This document shows positions 52,581 to 60,200 of a DNA stretch of 64,000 nucleotides, piece after piece. The first letter of the stretch is position 1; the number at the start of each line of letters is the position of its first letter. Under the pieces are notes generated by a model, which was not told the DNA's origin, searched no databases, and saw only the letters and a list, made by a program, of their open reading frames with translations. Source of the stretch: Yanshouia hominis. Its GTDB lineage: Bacteria > Bacillota > Clostridia > Oscillospirales > Ruminococcaceae. The stretch covers positions 1 through 64,000 of the forward strand of contig JACRTB010000002.1 of NCBI GenBank assembly GCA_014385025.1, written 5' to 3'. A program made the translations under genes and the position numbers.

Positions 52581-52853
52581 TGCGAAAACCTTTCCCTCTC
52601 TGGCGCTGATGCCGATGCTGCCGCCCGATTCCGCGCGGCCCTCCGCCTTCGGCGCGGATATTCTGCCGCTGCCCGGACTCAAACGGGAGGTGCGCCATGT
52701 CTGATGCGAAAACCTTTCCCTCTCTGGCGCTGATGCCGATGCTGCCGCCCGATTCCGCGCGGCCCTCCGCCTTCGGCGCGGATATTCTGCCGCTGCCCGG
52801 ACTCAAACGGGAGGTGCGCCATGTCTGATGCGAAAACCTTTCCCTCTCTGGCG
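52482..52853 (+). repeat. Three identical tandem 124-bp copies spanning the DUF58/DUF4129 gene junction
   Basis: Copies 52482-52605, 52606-52729 and 52730-52853 read the same base for base. Each contains the end of the DUF58 gene, its TGA, the ribosome site GGGAGGTG, an ATG (52573, 52697, 52821) and the first 11 codons of the next gene. Because 124 is not a multiple of three, copies 1-2 and 2-3 create two extra 43-codon frames (52573-52704, 52697-52828). These start like the downstream protein and end like DUF58, and each stop again overlaps the next ATG (ATGTCTGA). Confidence 0.95.
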
Positions 52854-54188
52854 GGAATCTTCTGCGACGTGGCCGCCTGCCGCACCCTTTACCGCCTTTT
52901 CGACCGTCCGCCGGAGGGCGGAGCGCCGGGAACCGGTTTGATTCCCTGGCTGCTGCTCACCCTTGTCGTTTACGGGGCAGACCGGATTTTCCTGCGCAGG
53001 GCGCGGGTTCTCCCTGCGGTGGTGGCCTTTCACATTCTTCTGCTTGGCGGGCACACCGCGGTGCTGCTGCTCTTCTTCTCCGACTTGCAGGGCTTTGCCG
53101 CCTATCTGATGGCGGGTCTGATGATCCTTTTCACCGGAGGAAGGGCCTGCGCGCGCTGCTTCACCCCGCCGACCGCCATGCACAGCATCCGCCAGCTCGA
53201 GGCCTGCGTCGCCATTCTGCTGGCCGCCGTCTGGTTTCATTCTCTGGTCGCCCTCGATTCCTCGGTCTGCCTGCCGATTGCCGCCGCGGTCGGAATTGCC
53301 TTTTCCGCGCTGATCGCCCAGCGGCTTGAGGGCGCGCGGGGCGCCTCCTCCGGCAGCGCCCCCTCCGGACTTGTCACCCTCGGACTCGTCCTGCTCGCGC
53401 TGTCCGTCGTCATGCTGCTCTTTATGCTCTTTGTATCGGCGCCCGTCGGGGAAGCCGTGCTTTGGCTCTGGCACGCCGGAACCGCAGCGGCCCGCCGGAT
53501 GCTCGGCCTGCTCTATCGGCTGCTGGCCTGGCTCGCCTACCTCCTGCCCGACCCCGGGCCGGGCGAAGAGCCTTACCTTGAGCCGTACACTTTTGAACTG
53601 CCCGAGCCCGAGGAGGAGACGGAGGCGGACCCGCTGGTCGGCGCGGTGATGGCCGGGCTGCTCATTTGCGGAGTTGTTCTGCTGCTGATCCGGCTGCTGT
53701 GGAGGCTGCGCGCCCTGCGGGTCGGCGGCTCGCAGCGGCGCGGAAGCTCGCGGCAGGCTGTCACCCGCAGCCGCCCCCGCCTGCTCACCCTGCTGCGCAG
53801 GGCGTTTTCCGCTCTCCGGCATCGGATTCGGCTTGCGTTTGTGCAGTTTTGCCGCCGAAACACCCCCGCCGGCGTCTGTGCCGCTATCGAGCGCCATGGG
53901 CGTCTGCTCGGCGCGGGGCGCGGCCGGGGAGAAACCCACTGCGCCTACCTGCGGCGGATCGCCCGGCTGACCTCCGGACAGGACCCCGGCCTGCCCGCCG
54001 AGCTGGAACGTTTGGCGGAGCTGCTGGAACGCGGCTTCTACGGCGGCGAACCGATGCCCGCCCTTGCGGGAAAAACGGCGCGCGGCCTGCGCCGCCGCGC
54101 CTTTCTTGCGCTGCGGCGCAGGCTGCTGCCCGATGCGGACACCCTTTCCCGAATCAAGCGGCGTCTCCCCACCGGATGGAGCCGCTGA
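52821..54188 (+). CDS. Membrane protein with DUF4129-like C-terminal domain
   Basis: A 455-residue protein with about six membrane segments: five to six between residues 30 and 245, one near 275-295. An acidic loop (LPEPEEETEADPLVG) lies before the last segment. The cytoplasmic C-terminal part (about 330-455) has the helical pattern ETHCAYLRRIA...ELERLAELLERGFYGG of DUF4129. DUF4129 occurs at the end of transglutaminase-like proteins encoded with MoxR and DUF58; the transglutaminase core is absent here. Start chosen at the ATG of the third repeat copy. It ends at a strong terminator. Confidence 0.75.
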   Translation: MSDAKTFPSLAGIFCDVAACRTLYRLFDRPPEGGAPGTGLIPWLLLTLVVYGADRIFLRRARVLPAVVAFHILLLGGHTAVLLLFFSDLQGFAAYLMAGLMILFTGGRACARCFTPPTAMHSIRQLEACVAILLAAVWFHSLVALDSSVCLPIAAAVGIAFSALIAQRLEGARGASSGSAPSGLVTLGLVLLALSVVMLLFMLFVSAPVGEAVLWLWHAGTAAARRMLGLLYRLLAWLAYLLPDPGPGEEPYLEPYTFELPEPEEETEADPLVGAVMAGLLICGVVLLLIRLLWRLRALRVGGSQRRGSSRQAVTRSRPRLLTLLRRAFSALRHRIRLAFVQFCRRNTPAGVCAAIERHGRLLGAGRGRGETHCAYLRRIARLTSGQDPGLPAELERLAELLERGFYGGEPMPALAGKTARGLRRRAFLALRRRLLPDADTLSRIKRRLPTGWSR

Positions 54189-54194
54189 CCCCTT

Positions 54195-54233
54195 CCGCGC
54201 CCGGTGCTTTGCATCGGGCGCGGTTCTCTTTTT
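54195..54233 (+). terminator. Terminator of the MoxR-DUF58-DUF4129 operon
   Basis: 13-bp stem CCGCGCCCGGTGC/GCATCGGGCGCGG (one G-U), TTT loop, then TTCTCTTTTT. Confidence 0.88.
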
Positions 54234-54278
54234 CCCGGCAAAGTCCGCCGGAGTTGACCGTTTGTTCATCTTTACTCC

Positions 54279-54307
54279 TTGTCTTTTGCGCAAAAAACAG
54301 CTAATAT
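54279..54307 (+). promoter_or_regulatory. Promoter of the first secreted-family gene
   Basis: TTGTCT (54279-54284), 17-base spacer, TAATAT (54302-54307). Confidence 0.5.
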
Positions 54308-54388
54308 TAGAAAAGAATGGAATAAAACCAGTGAATTAGCCCCACTGATTCTGTAGGCCGGTTTCTACCGTCGGAAGGGAGAATGACA

Positions 54389-56344
54389 ATGAGAACAAAC
54401 AAGCTGCTGCGCGCGGGCGGCGCGCTGGCCCTGGCCGTTTCGATGGTCCTTTTCTCCGCCGTTTCCGTCGCTGGCGCGAGCGATGACGATCTCGATTACT
54501 ACGTCGGCGGCATCTCGGAAAACGGCTATCTCGTCGATGACGACGACAACTACATCGACTTTGACGAGGCGGTATGCGGCCCCGCCGCGGATTCCGACCT
54601 GCGGGTCCCCTACGGCAAGACGATCTACTTCCCGCTGCTCAACGATGGAACGAGCGGGGATCTCGACCGGCTCTACGAGGACTGGCAAAAGGCGGAGCAG
54701 GAGCTCGCCGACGCCGGGGAATTGCTTGAGGCGCTCGAGCAGGAGGTGCTCGACGCCCGCGAAGCCCTCAACCAGCAGGCCGCAGGCTCCGGGAACACCA
54801 GTGCCGAGGCGCGGAAGGCCGAGGCCGCCATCGAACTGCTCGGGGATATGCTGCGCTTCCGCAAGAGGCTTGACGGCTGGAGCGCGGATTCCCAGCTCGA
54901 TTCCGGCAGCCTGCGTTCCCTGCTTGAGGGCTGCTCGGACGAGCTTTCCGCCGACTTCGGGATTTCCCTTGCGTGGGATGCTTCGCAGGAGCAGATCAGC
55001 GGCGAAATCAGCCGCCAGCAGCGGATTGTGGACAACGCCTCCTCCTCGGAACAGTCCGGCACCGCGGCCTATGAAAACTGGCGGAATGCCGTTGCCCGGC
55101 GCGACGCGCAGATGAAGGCGGCCGAACAGGCCGAAAAGGACGCCCGCGAGGCCGAACAGGCCTACCTTAATTCCACAGGGGGCGGGGACGGATATCCCTT
55201 CGTGCATGAGAGCCAGGCGGTGCGCCATATCAAAATCAAGACCGACTGGGACGAGGGGAAATCCCACATCGACAGCCTTTCCATCACCAAAAAGCGCTGC
55301 AAGAACAGTCCCTATGCCGCGGAATCCGGAGCAAAGCGGTACGCCTATTTTCTCGCCATCGAAATCAGGGACCGGGACAGCACCAGCACCTCCGTCAAGG
55401 ATGTTTCCGGCACCGTCAAGCTGAAAAAGACCTCCGGTTCCCACCGGTTCGACTATGACGACGTACAGGCGGATCTCGATTTTGAGATCGGCTTCAACCC
55501 GCCGGAGGATTCCAATGTCATCCCAATCGACCCCGCCCTCTTTGAGCCGGATGAGGATTTTGACGAGGACACCGACGAGGAATTCGAATTTGAGGCGGAT
55601 GACGACAGCTACTACGTCGCCAACACCAAAAACCAGAAGAAAATCGTGCTGGGACTCGACACCGACTACGATGATGAAATCGGGGACCGCTATGAATACG
55701 CCAACCTGAGCTTCTGGAACGGGAACGGCGCTTCCTTCAGCCGTTCGGGGTATCTCTATCTCTGCGCCGACGAGGACGATTACCTCTACGCGATCGACGA
55801 TGACGGAGATCTCAAGCTGCTTCATCCCGACTACGACCATTATGAGGACTGCTTCGTTATCCGCACCCGCACGCTCGGACGGTATGTCGCTTCCGACCGC
55901 AGGCTGAAGGAGGTTTCATCCACCACCGAGGACGACGATCCGGACATCACCGTCATCTACGACGTCAACACCGGGGTCAATTACAATCCGGCGACCGGCG
56001 GCTACGGCGCGGACGACGATGAGCTGTGGAACACCCCTGTCCCTGCCGATACCACCGTGTTTTCGAATGTCCTGACCCGGGACGGCATGCTGGCCAAGCC
56101 GGAATCCACGCCGGAGGCGTCTGTCCCGGCGCCGCCGGCGCAGCAGGAAGTCTCCGCAGCCGCCGCCGCCCTGACCGCGGAGAGTCCCCTCGCGCCGCCT
56201 TCCCCGGCCCTCCCCGCCGAAACGGAGAAAGCTCCGATGGGCCGCAACACCCTGATTCTGCTCTGCGTCCTCGCGGCGGAGGCCGCCGTCGCACTGACCT
56301 CGCTGGTCTGCTATTTTGCGATCTTCCGCCGGAGACACGACTGA
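54389..56344 (+). CDS. Secreted, membrane-anchored protein with a short coiled-coil insert (family member A)
   Basis: A 651-residue protein I do not recognise. Signal peptide (about 1-31, ending VSVAGAS). An N-terminal element (about 40-85) ends in VPYGKTIYFPLLND. A coiled coil rich in Glu, Ala and Gln covers about 90-260. A core domain (about 269-509) contains WDEGKSHIDSLSITKKR, the acidic DEDFDEDTDEEFEF, YYVANTKNQKKIVLG, DTDYDDEIG, FWNGNG and CFVIRTRTLGRYVASD. A Pro/Ala linker and one membrane segment (about 620-643) end in FRRRHD. The core matches the next two secreted genes. ATG 54389 is better spaced to GGAAGGGAG than 54383. It sits 70 bases before family member B. Confidence 0.75.
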   Translation: MRTNKLLRAGGALALAVSMVLFSAVSVAGASDDDLDYYVGGISENGYLVDDDDNYIDFDEAVCGPAADSDLRVPYGKTIYFPLLNDGTSGDLDRLYEDWQKAEQELADAGELLEALEQEVLDAREALNQQAAGSGNTSAEARKAEAAIELLGDMLRFRKRLDGWSADSQLDSGSLRSLLEGCSDELSADFGISLAWDASQEQISGEISRQQRIVDNASSSEQSGTAAYENWRNAVARRDAQMKAAEQAEKDAREAEQAYLNSTGGGDGYPFVHESQAVRHIKIKTDWDEGKSHIDSLSITKKRCKNSPYAAESGAKRYAYFLAIEIRDRDSTSTSVKDVSGTVKLKKTSGSHRFDYDDVQADLDFEIGFNPPEDSNVIPIDPALFEPDEDFDEDTDEEFEFEADDDSYYVANTKNQKKIVLGLDTDYDDEIGDRYEYANLSFWNGNGASFSRSGYLYLCADEDDYLYAIDDDGDLKLLHPDYDHYEDCFVIRTRTLGRYVASDRRLKEVSSTTEDDDPDITVIYDVNTGVNYNPATGGYGADDDELWNTPVPADTTVFSNVLTRDGMLAKPESTPEASVPAPPAQQEVSAAAAALTAESPLAPPSPALPAETEKAPMGRNTLILLCVLAAEAAVALTSLVCYFAIFRRRHD

Positions 56345-56414
56345 CCGCCGGAACGCGGCTTTCGCTCCCGGCGCCTCAGGCCGACCGTTCACCCCGCCAT
56401 ATCAGGAGGATATT

Positions 56415-59396
56415 ATGAAAAAAACGATGCTGTCGATTCTGCTGGCCGCCCAGCTTGTCGTCTCTCTTGCGGCGACCGGCTTTGCCGCGACCGATCAGGT
56501 CACCTATCACATCGGTTCCATCAGCCCGGTGGGCTGCCTGCTCGATGACGACACCAACCGGGTCGATTTTCAGGATTCGGCCGGCGGGCCCACGCGTGTC
56601 CGGTATGGTGAAACCGTCTACTTTCCTCTGCTCAACAATCAGGCCGCCGCCGGGACGAGCGAGGAACAGCTTCTCACCCGCTCGTCGCGCCTGGCCGATG
56701 AGCTGGAACAGGAGAACGCCTATCTTGATTCCCTGCGTTCGGATCTCGAAACCGCGCGGCGCAATCTGGAAAACGCGCTCAACGCCGCGGTTCTGTCGAA
56801 GGATATCCTTGCGGCCGACCTTGAAGGGCTGATTGCCGCCATCGATGCCGAAACGGTCGGCGCCGAGCAGCGCGAGGCGGAAATCGCCTCTCTGCGGCAG
56901 GACCTGACGGAGCAGCAGGCCTATCTTGATTCGGCGATTGAGCTGGATTCCGCCGCAGATGCGGCGCTCGAGGAAATCCGCGCCGGGATCAGGCTTGCGG
57001 AGCAGGAGCTGGAGGCTCTCCGGAGCCTTGTCCCGCCGGTTCGGGAGCGCGGCTCTCTGGAAGAACGCCGCGAGGAGCTTCTCACTGCCATTCAGGACAG
57101 CGGCGACCTTCTTACCGACGCCGAGGCGGCGATGTCGGACCCGCTTGAGACGACCGCGGCGCTGATCGAGACGCGCGGCGGCCTCACCGGGCGGATTGAC
57201 GGGCTGAAGGAGCAGATCAGCGGGATTCTCGACGGCCTGCTGCCGGGAAGCCTCACCGCCGAAAATGACAGCGGCGTTTATCAGCCCTATCTCGACGCGC
57301 GCCAGGAATACCGCGGCCGTCCCGATGCGGTCCGGCTCGACTCGGGGGCCGAGGATTATCTCGACGATCCGTCTCCCGATCCCGACGGTTATCCCGAAGT
57401 GGTGGTCCGCTACGGCGAGGCGGTCCGGGAGCTTCTGGCCGTTTATCAGGGCGCTTCGGGTGCCGGAAGCGACGGGATTGCCGCCGCCCGCAACCTCGCG
57501 GGCGACCTCGGTGAGCTGGGGCTTTCGGACGACCCGCCGGATCAGGACGGCTCTCTTTACGCAAGACTCTCCTTTCTGCGGGAGGAGCTTTCGCGCATCG
57601 ACGATGAGCTGAGCCTCTCGCGGGAGCGCGATGCGATTCAAAGCGGCCTGCGGTCCCTTGAGAACGAGCTGGCCGAGCTGGACGAAACGCTGGCGGCCTG
57701 CTCGGAGGAAATCGAACGGCTCGCAGGCGGGGTTCCCACTCTCTCGCTCGACCCCGAGCTTTTGACCCCGGAGGCGCTGGGCGGCGCGGATGACGGCTGG
57801 GAGGCCGATTCGATGATCGGCCGTCAGCAGGACCGCCTGTTCAGCCTGCTGGAGGAGAAGAGCGACCGTGAAAAGGAGAAGGCGAACGCCGCCGAAAAGC
57901 GGAAGGACGAGCAGGTCGCCCATGATGAAATCAGCCGGAAGCTGAGCGCCCTGACCGATCCGGACGCGCCCTCCGCCGCTGTACGCGCCACCCGCCTGCG
58001 GCAGAATTACCCCTTCCTGCTGCTTTCCCAAACCCTGCGGGAAGCCGAAGATATTCAAACGCTTTCCAGCGATGCGGTGCTGGACGAGCTTGACGGCCTG
58101 CTCGGACTCTTCCTGAGCAGAGATCTGGAAAACAGGGGTCCTGACAGCGACGAGGCGCTTCTCGAAAAGATGCGCGTCTACGAGAGCTATCGGGCGGCCG
58201 AAAGCGCTTACAGCCGGCAGCTCCCGCGCAGCAGCGAGCTTGCGCGTTCCGCCTCCGCCGCCGCGCTTGCCCACAGCCAGGCCTCTTCTTCCGGAAGCGG
58301 GCGCTACCCCTACGTTTACGAAAACAAGGCGGTCGACGGGGTAAAGCTCAAATCGAAGTGGGAGGAAGGCAAACGCTATGTTGACGAAATCTCGCTGGTG
58401 AAAAAGCGTTACCAAAACGACAGCGGCTACACCGGCGAAGCGCCCTCCCAGTACATCTATTTTATCGCGCTGAAGCTCAAGGACCGCGATACGACCTCCG
58501 CAAGCCCGGTGGACCTTTTCGGCACCATCTCGATGAAGAAAAGCAGCCGGAGCGACAGCCTCAACAAATTCGATTACGAGGACATGGAACTGGAGATCAG
58601 TCTCGAGATCGGCTTCACCCATCCCGACGATGCCAACCTGATCCCCATCGACCCCGCCGCGTTCTATCCCGACGAGGATTTTGACGAGGACGCCGAGGAA
58701 ACCTTCGATTTCGAGGCGGATGACGACAGCTTTTACGTCGCCAACACCAAAAATCAGAAAAAGCTGGTTTTGGGGATGAATACCGACTATGACGACGAGA
58801 TCGGCGCTCTCTATGAGGATCAAACCGACGGCCTGCTGTTCTGGAACGGGAACGGCGGATTCTTCAACCGCTCGGGCTACCTCTACCTTGCGGCGGAGGA
58901 GGACAGCTTCCTCTACCGGATCGGCAGCGGCGGCGGTCTTGTTCCGGTCGACGCCGAATATGACGAGTACGAGGGCTGCTTTGTCATCCGCACCCGCGCG
59001 CTGGGCCGCTATGCCGTCTCGGACGTGGAGCTGGAGCTGATCGACCCGGCCGGGGAGGACCCCGAGGAACAGATCGTCGTGGTGATCACCCCCGACGACG
59101 GGGAGCCTCCGGCGGCTCCCTCCGTCCCCGCAAAGCCCTCTCCCGGCTGGAGTCAGGGAAGCCGTTCCGACGAGGAGGAAGCTCCCGCCAGCTCCTCGCA
59201 GGCTTCCGCGCCGGAATCCAGCCAGCCCCCCGAGCCGGAGGTTTCCTCCGCGCCCGAGGAGCTGCCCGCGGCGGCCGGAACCGGAGATATCAGCGTTCCC
59301 CTGCTGATCGGTGTCTCGATCGCGGGCGCCATGCTGCTGACCCTGATCGTCTTTCTGATCATCGGGGCCAAATCCGGCAGATTCCGCAGGCAATAG
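56415..59396 (+). CDS. Secreted, membrane-anchored protein with a long coiled-coil insert (family member B)
   Basis: A 993-residue relative of member A. Signal peptide (about 1-25). N-terminal element IGSISPVGCLLDDD...VRYGETVYFPLLNN (about 32-75). About 540 residues of mostly coiled coil with several breaks (about 85-625) follow. Core domain (about 631-873): WEEGKRYVDEISLVKKRY, FDYEDMELEISLEIGF, DEDFDEDAEETFDFEADDD, FYVANTKNQKKLVLG, NTDYDDEIG, LFWNGNGGFFNRSGYLYL, CFVIRTRALGRYAVSD. Then a Ser/Pro/Glu-rich linker and a C-terminal membrane segment (about 957-985) with basic tail SGRFRRQ. ATG 56415 has AGGAGG 8 bases upstream. Probably projects the core outward on a rod, or the reverse; function unknown. 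Confidence 0.75.
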   Translation: MKKTMLSILLAAQLVVSLAATGFAATDQVTYHIGSISPVGCLLDDDTNRVDFQDSAGGPTRVRYGETVYFPLLNNQAAAGTSEEQLLTRSSRLADELEQENAYLDSLRSDLETARRNLENALNAAVLSKDILAADLEGLIAAIDAETVGAEQREAEIASLRQDLTEQQAYLDSAIELDSAADAALEEIRAGIRLAEQELEALRSLVPPVRERGSLEERREELLTAIQDSGDLLTDAEAAMSDPLETTAALIETRGGLTGRIDGLKEQISGILDGLLPGSLTAENDSGVYQPYLDARQEYRGRPDAVRLDSGAEDYLDDPSPDPDGYPEVVVRYGEAVRELLAVYQGASGAGSDGIAAARNLAGDLGELGLSDDPPDQDGSLYARLSFLREELSRIDDELSLSRERDAIQSGLRSLENELAELDETLAACSEEIERLAGGVPTLSLDPELLTPEALGGADDGWEADSMIGRQQDRLFSLLEEKSDREKEKANAAEKRKDEQVAHDEISRKLSALTDPDAPSAAVRATRLRQNYPFLLLSQTLREAEDIQTLSSDAVLDELDGLLGLFLSRDLENRGPDSDEALLEKMRVYESYRAAESAYSRQLPRSSELARSASAAALAHSQASSSGSGRYPYVYENKAVDGVKLKSKWEEGKRYVDEISLVKKRYQNDSGYTGEAPSQYIYFIALKLKDRDTTSASPVDLFGTISMKKSSRSDSLNKFDYEDMELEISLEIGFTHPDDANLIPIDPAAFYPDEDFDEDAEETFDFEADDDSFYVANTKNQKKLVLGMNTDYDDEIGALYEDQTDGLLFWNGNGGFFNRSGYLYLAAEEDSFLYRIGSGGGLVPVDAEYDEYEGCFVIRTRALGRYAVSDVELELIDPAGEDPEEQIVVVITPDDGEPPAAPSVPAKPSPGWSQGSRSDEEEAPASSSQASAPESSQPPEPEVSSAPEELPAAAGTGDISVPLLIGVSIAGAMLLTLIVFLIIGAKSGRFRRQ

Positions 59397-59409
59397 GTTT
59401 CCATAAAGC

Positions 59410-59445
59410 AAAAAGGCCTTGACCGAAAACGGTCAAGGCCTTTTT
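59410..59445. terminator. Bidirectional terminator between family member B and the XRE gene
   Basis: Perfect 16-bp stem AAAAAGGCCTTGACCG/CGGTCAAGGCCTTTTT, loop AAAA. T runs on both strands. Confidence 0.93.
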
Positions 59446-59457
59446 GCCGGCGGAAAA

Positions 59458-59742
59458 TCAATTCCGCCTCATCGCTTCCACAATCACACGCAGCGCCTCG
59501 ATCTCCTGTTGGCTCAGGCCCGCGAGATCAATCTCCGGATTCGCGCCCCTGCGTCCCAGCAGATAATCGGTGGGCACCCTGTAAATGTCGGCAAGCGCAA
59601 CCAGCATGGCCAGGCTCGGCTGCCGCTCGCCCGTCTCATAGGAGGAGACAAGGGAGGGAGAACAGCCGAGCCGGGCAGCCAAGGTTTTCTGTGAAAAGCG
59701 CCTGCTTTCGCGCAGCTCCTTGAGAATACCGGATAACTGCAT
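59458..59742 (-). CDS. XRE-family helix-turn-helix regulator
   Basis: A 94-residue Cro/C1-type repressor: ILKELRESRRFSQKTLAARLGCSPSLVSSYETGERQPSLAM is the DNA-binding domain (residues about 5-60), then DYLLGRRG and a short helical tail. ATG 59742 follows GGGGG. It is divergent from the secreted core gene at 60201, with a perfect inverted repeat over that gene's -35 box; repression of it is likely but inferred. Confidence 0.88.
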   Translation of the reverse strand: MQLSGILKELRESRRFSQKTLAARLGCSPSLVSSYETGERQPSLAMLVALADIYRVPTDYLLGRRGANPEIDLAGLSQQEIEALRVIVEAMRRN

Positions 59743-59852
59743 ACGAGGATACCCCCTATTATTACGTTGCGGTTGTAATCTGGTGTCATTACAGGTCAAC
59801 ATTGCCTTTTTGTAAAGTGTAAAAGAGCGTAGATTACTTTCGGTGTAATATA

Positions 59853-59869
59853 CAACACTTTAAGTGTTG
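59853..59869. promoter_or_regulatory. Operator-like inverted repeat at the family member C promoter
   Basis: Perfect repeat CAACACTT-T-AAGTGTTG overlapping the -35 box TTGACA. Candidate site for the divergent XRE regulator. A second imperfect dyad ATTAC-9-GTAAT (59761-59779) lies near the XRE start. Confidence 0.6.
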
Positions 59870-59895
59870 ACAAATTGGAAACAGTGTGATACTCT
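59867..59895 (+). promoter_or_regulatory. Promoter of family member C
   Basis: TTGACA (59867-59872), 17-base spacer, TACTCT (59890-59895) with an upstream TG (extended -10). It predicts a leader of about 300 bases before the coding start at 60201. Confidence 0.6.
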
Positions 59896-59942
59896 ATAGT
59901 TGCGAAGGTTGACCGGCCAGAACAAGGGCGCCTCCGCCACCC

Positions 59943-59982
59943 GTCCTCTTCTCCATGCGGCGTTTTTACGCCGCATGAGGAC
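59943..59982 (+). promoter_or_regulatory. Stem-loop in the long leader of family member C
   Basis: CATGCGGCGT-TTTT-ACGCCGCATG (59954-59977), extended by GTCCT/AGGAC outside an internal bulge. It lies about 40-80 bases after the predicted start of transcription. The remaining leader (59,983-60,190) has no supported gene; a 60-codon frame from 59,900 has no ribosome site. Could stabilise the message or sense something; inferred. Confidence 0.5.
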
Positions 59983-60200
59983 GTGTGATTGCGGGATTGT
60001 TTTGCAGCTGCTTGATACCAAGGGAGCATACTATCCAATATCTTACATTTCAGTAACAAAGAGTTGCTTTTGCAAAAAATAAGAGGAGCATTCTTCTTAT
60101 TTTCGTCACCGTTTTGTCAATAATATCCGTTTTTCCGGCAGAGGTGTGGAGAGTGCCTCCGCCCGAAAATAGAAATGAAATTTTAGGAGGAAAACAAGCC

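Noticed and set aside
52573-52828. Two 43-codon hybrid frames listed as genes
   Set aside because: They have ribosome sites and coupled stops but arise only from the repeat junctions, so I describe them under the repeat and as a finding instead of as established genes.
56376-59411. 1011-codon open frame antisense to family member B
   Set aside because: The sense strand has signal peptide, paralogues, ribosome site and anchor; the antisense translation shows none of these and follows from the codon bias of the sense gene.
59900-60082. 60-codon frame in the leader of family member C
   Set aside because: No ribosome site, no family, and it spans the stem-loop; a leader-peptide role cannot be supported.
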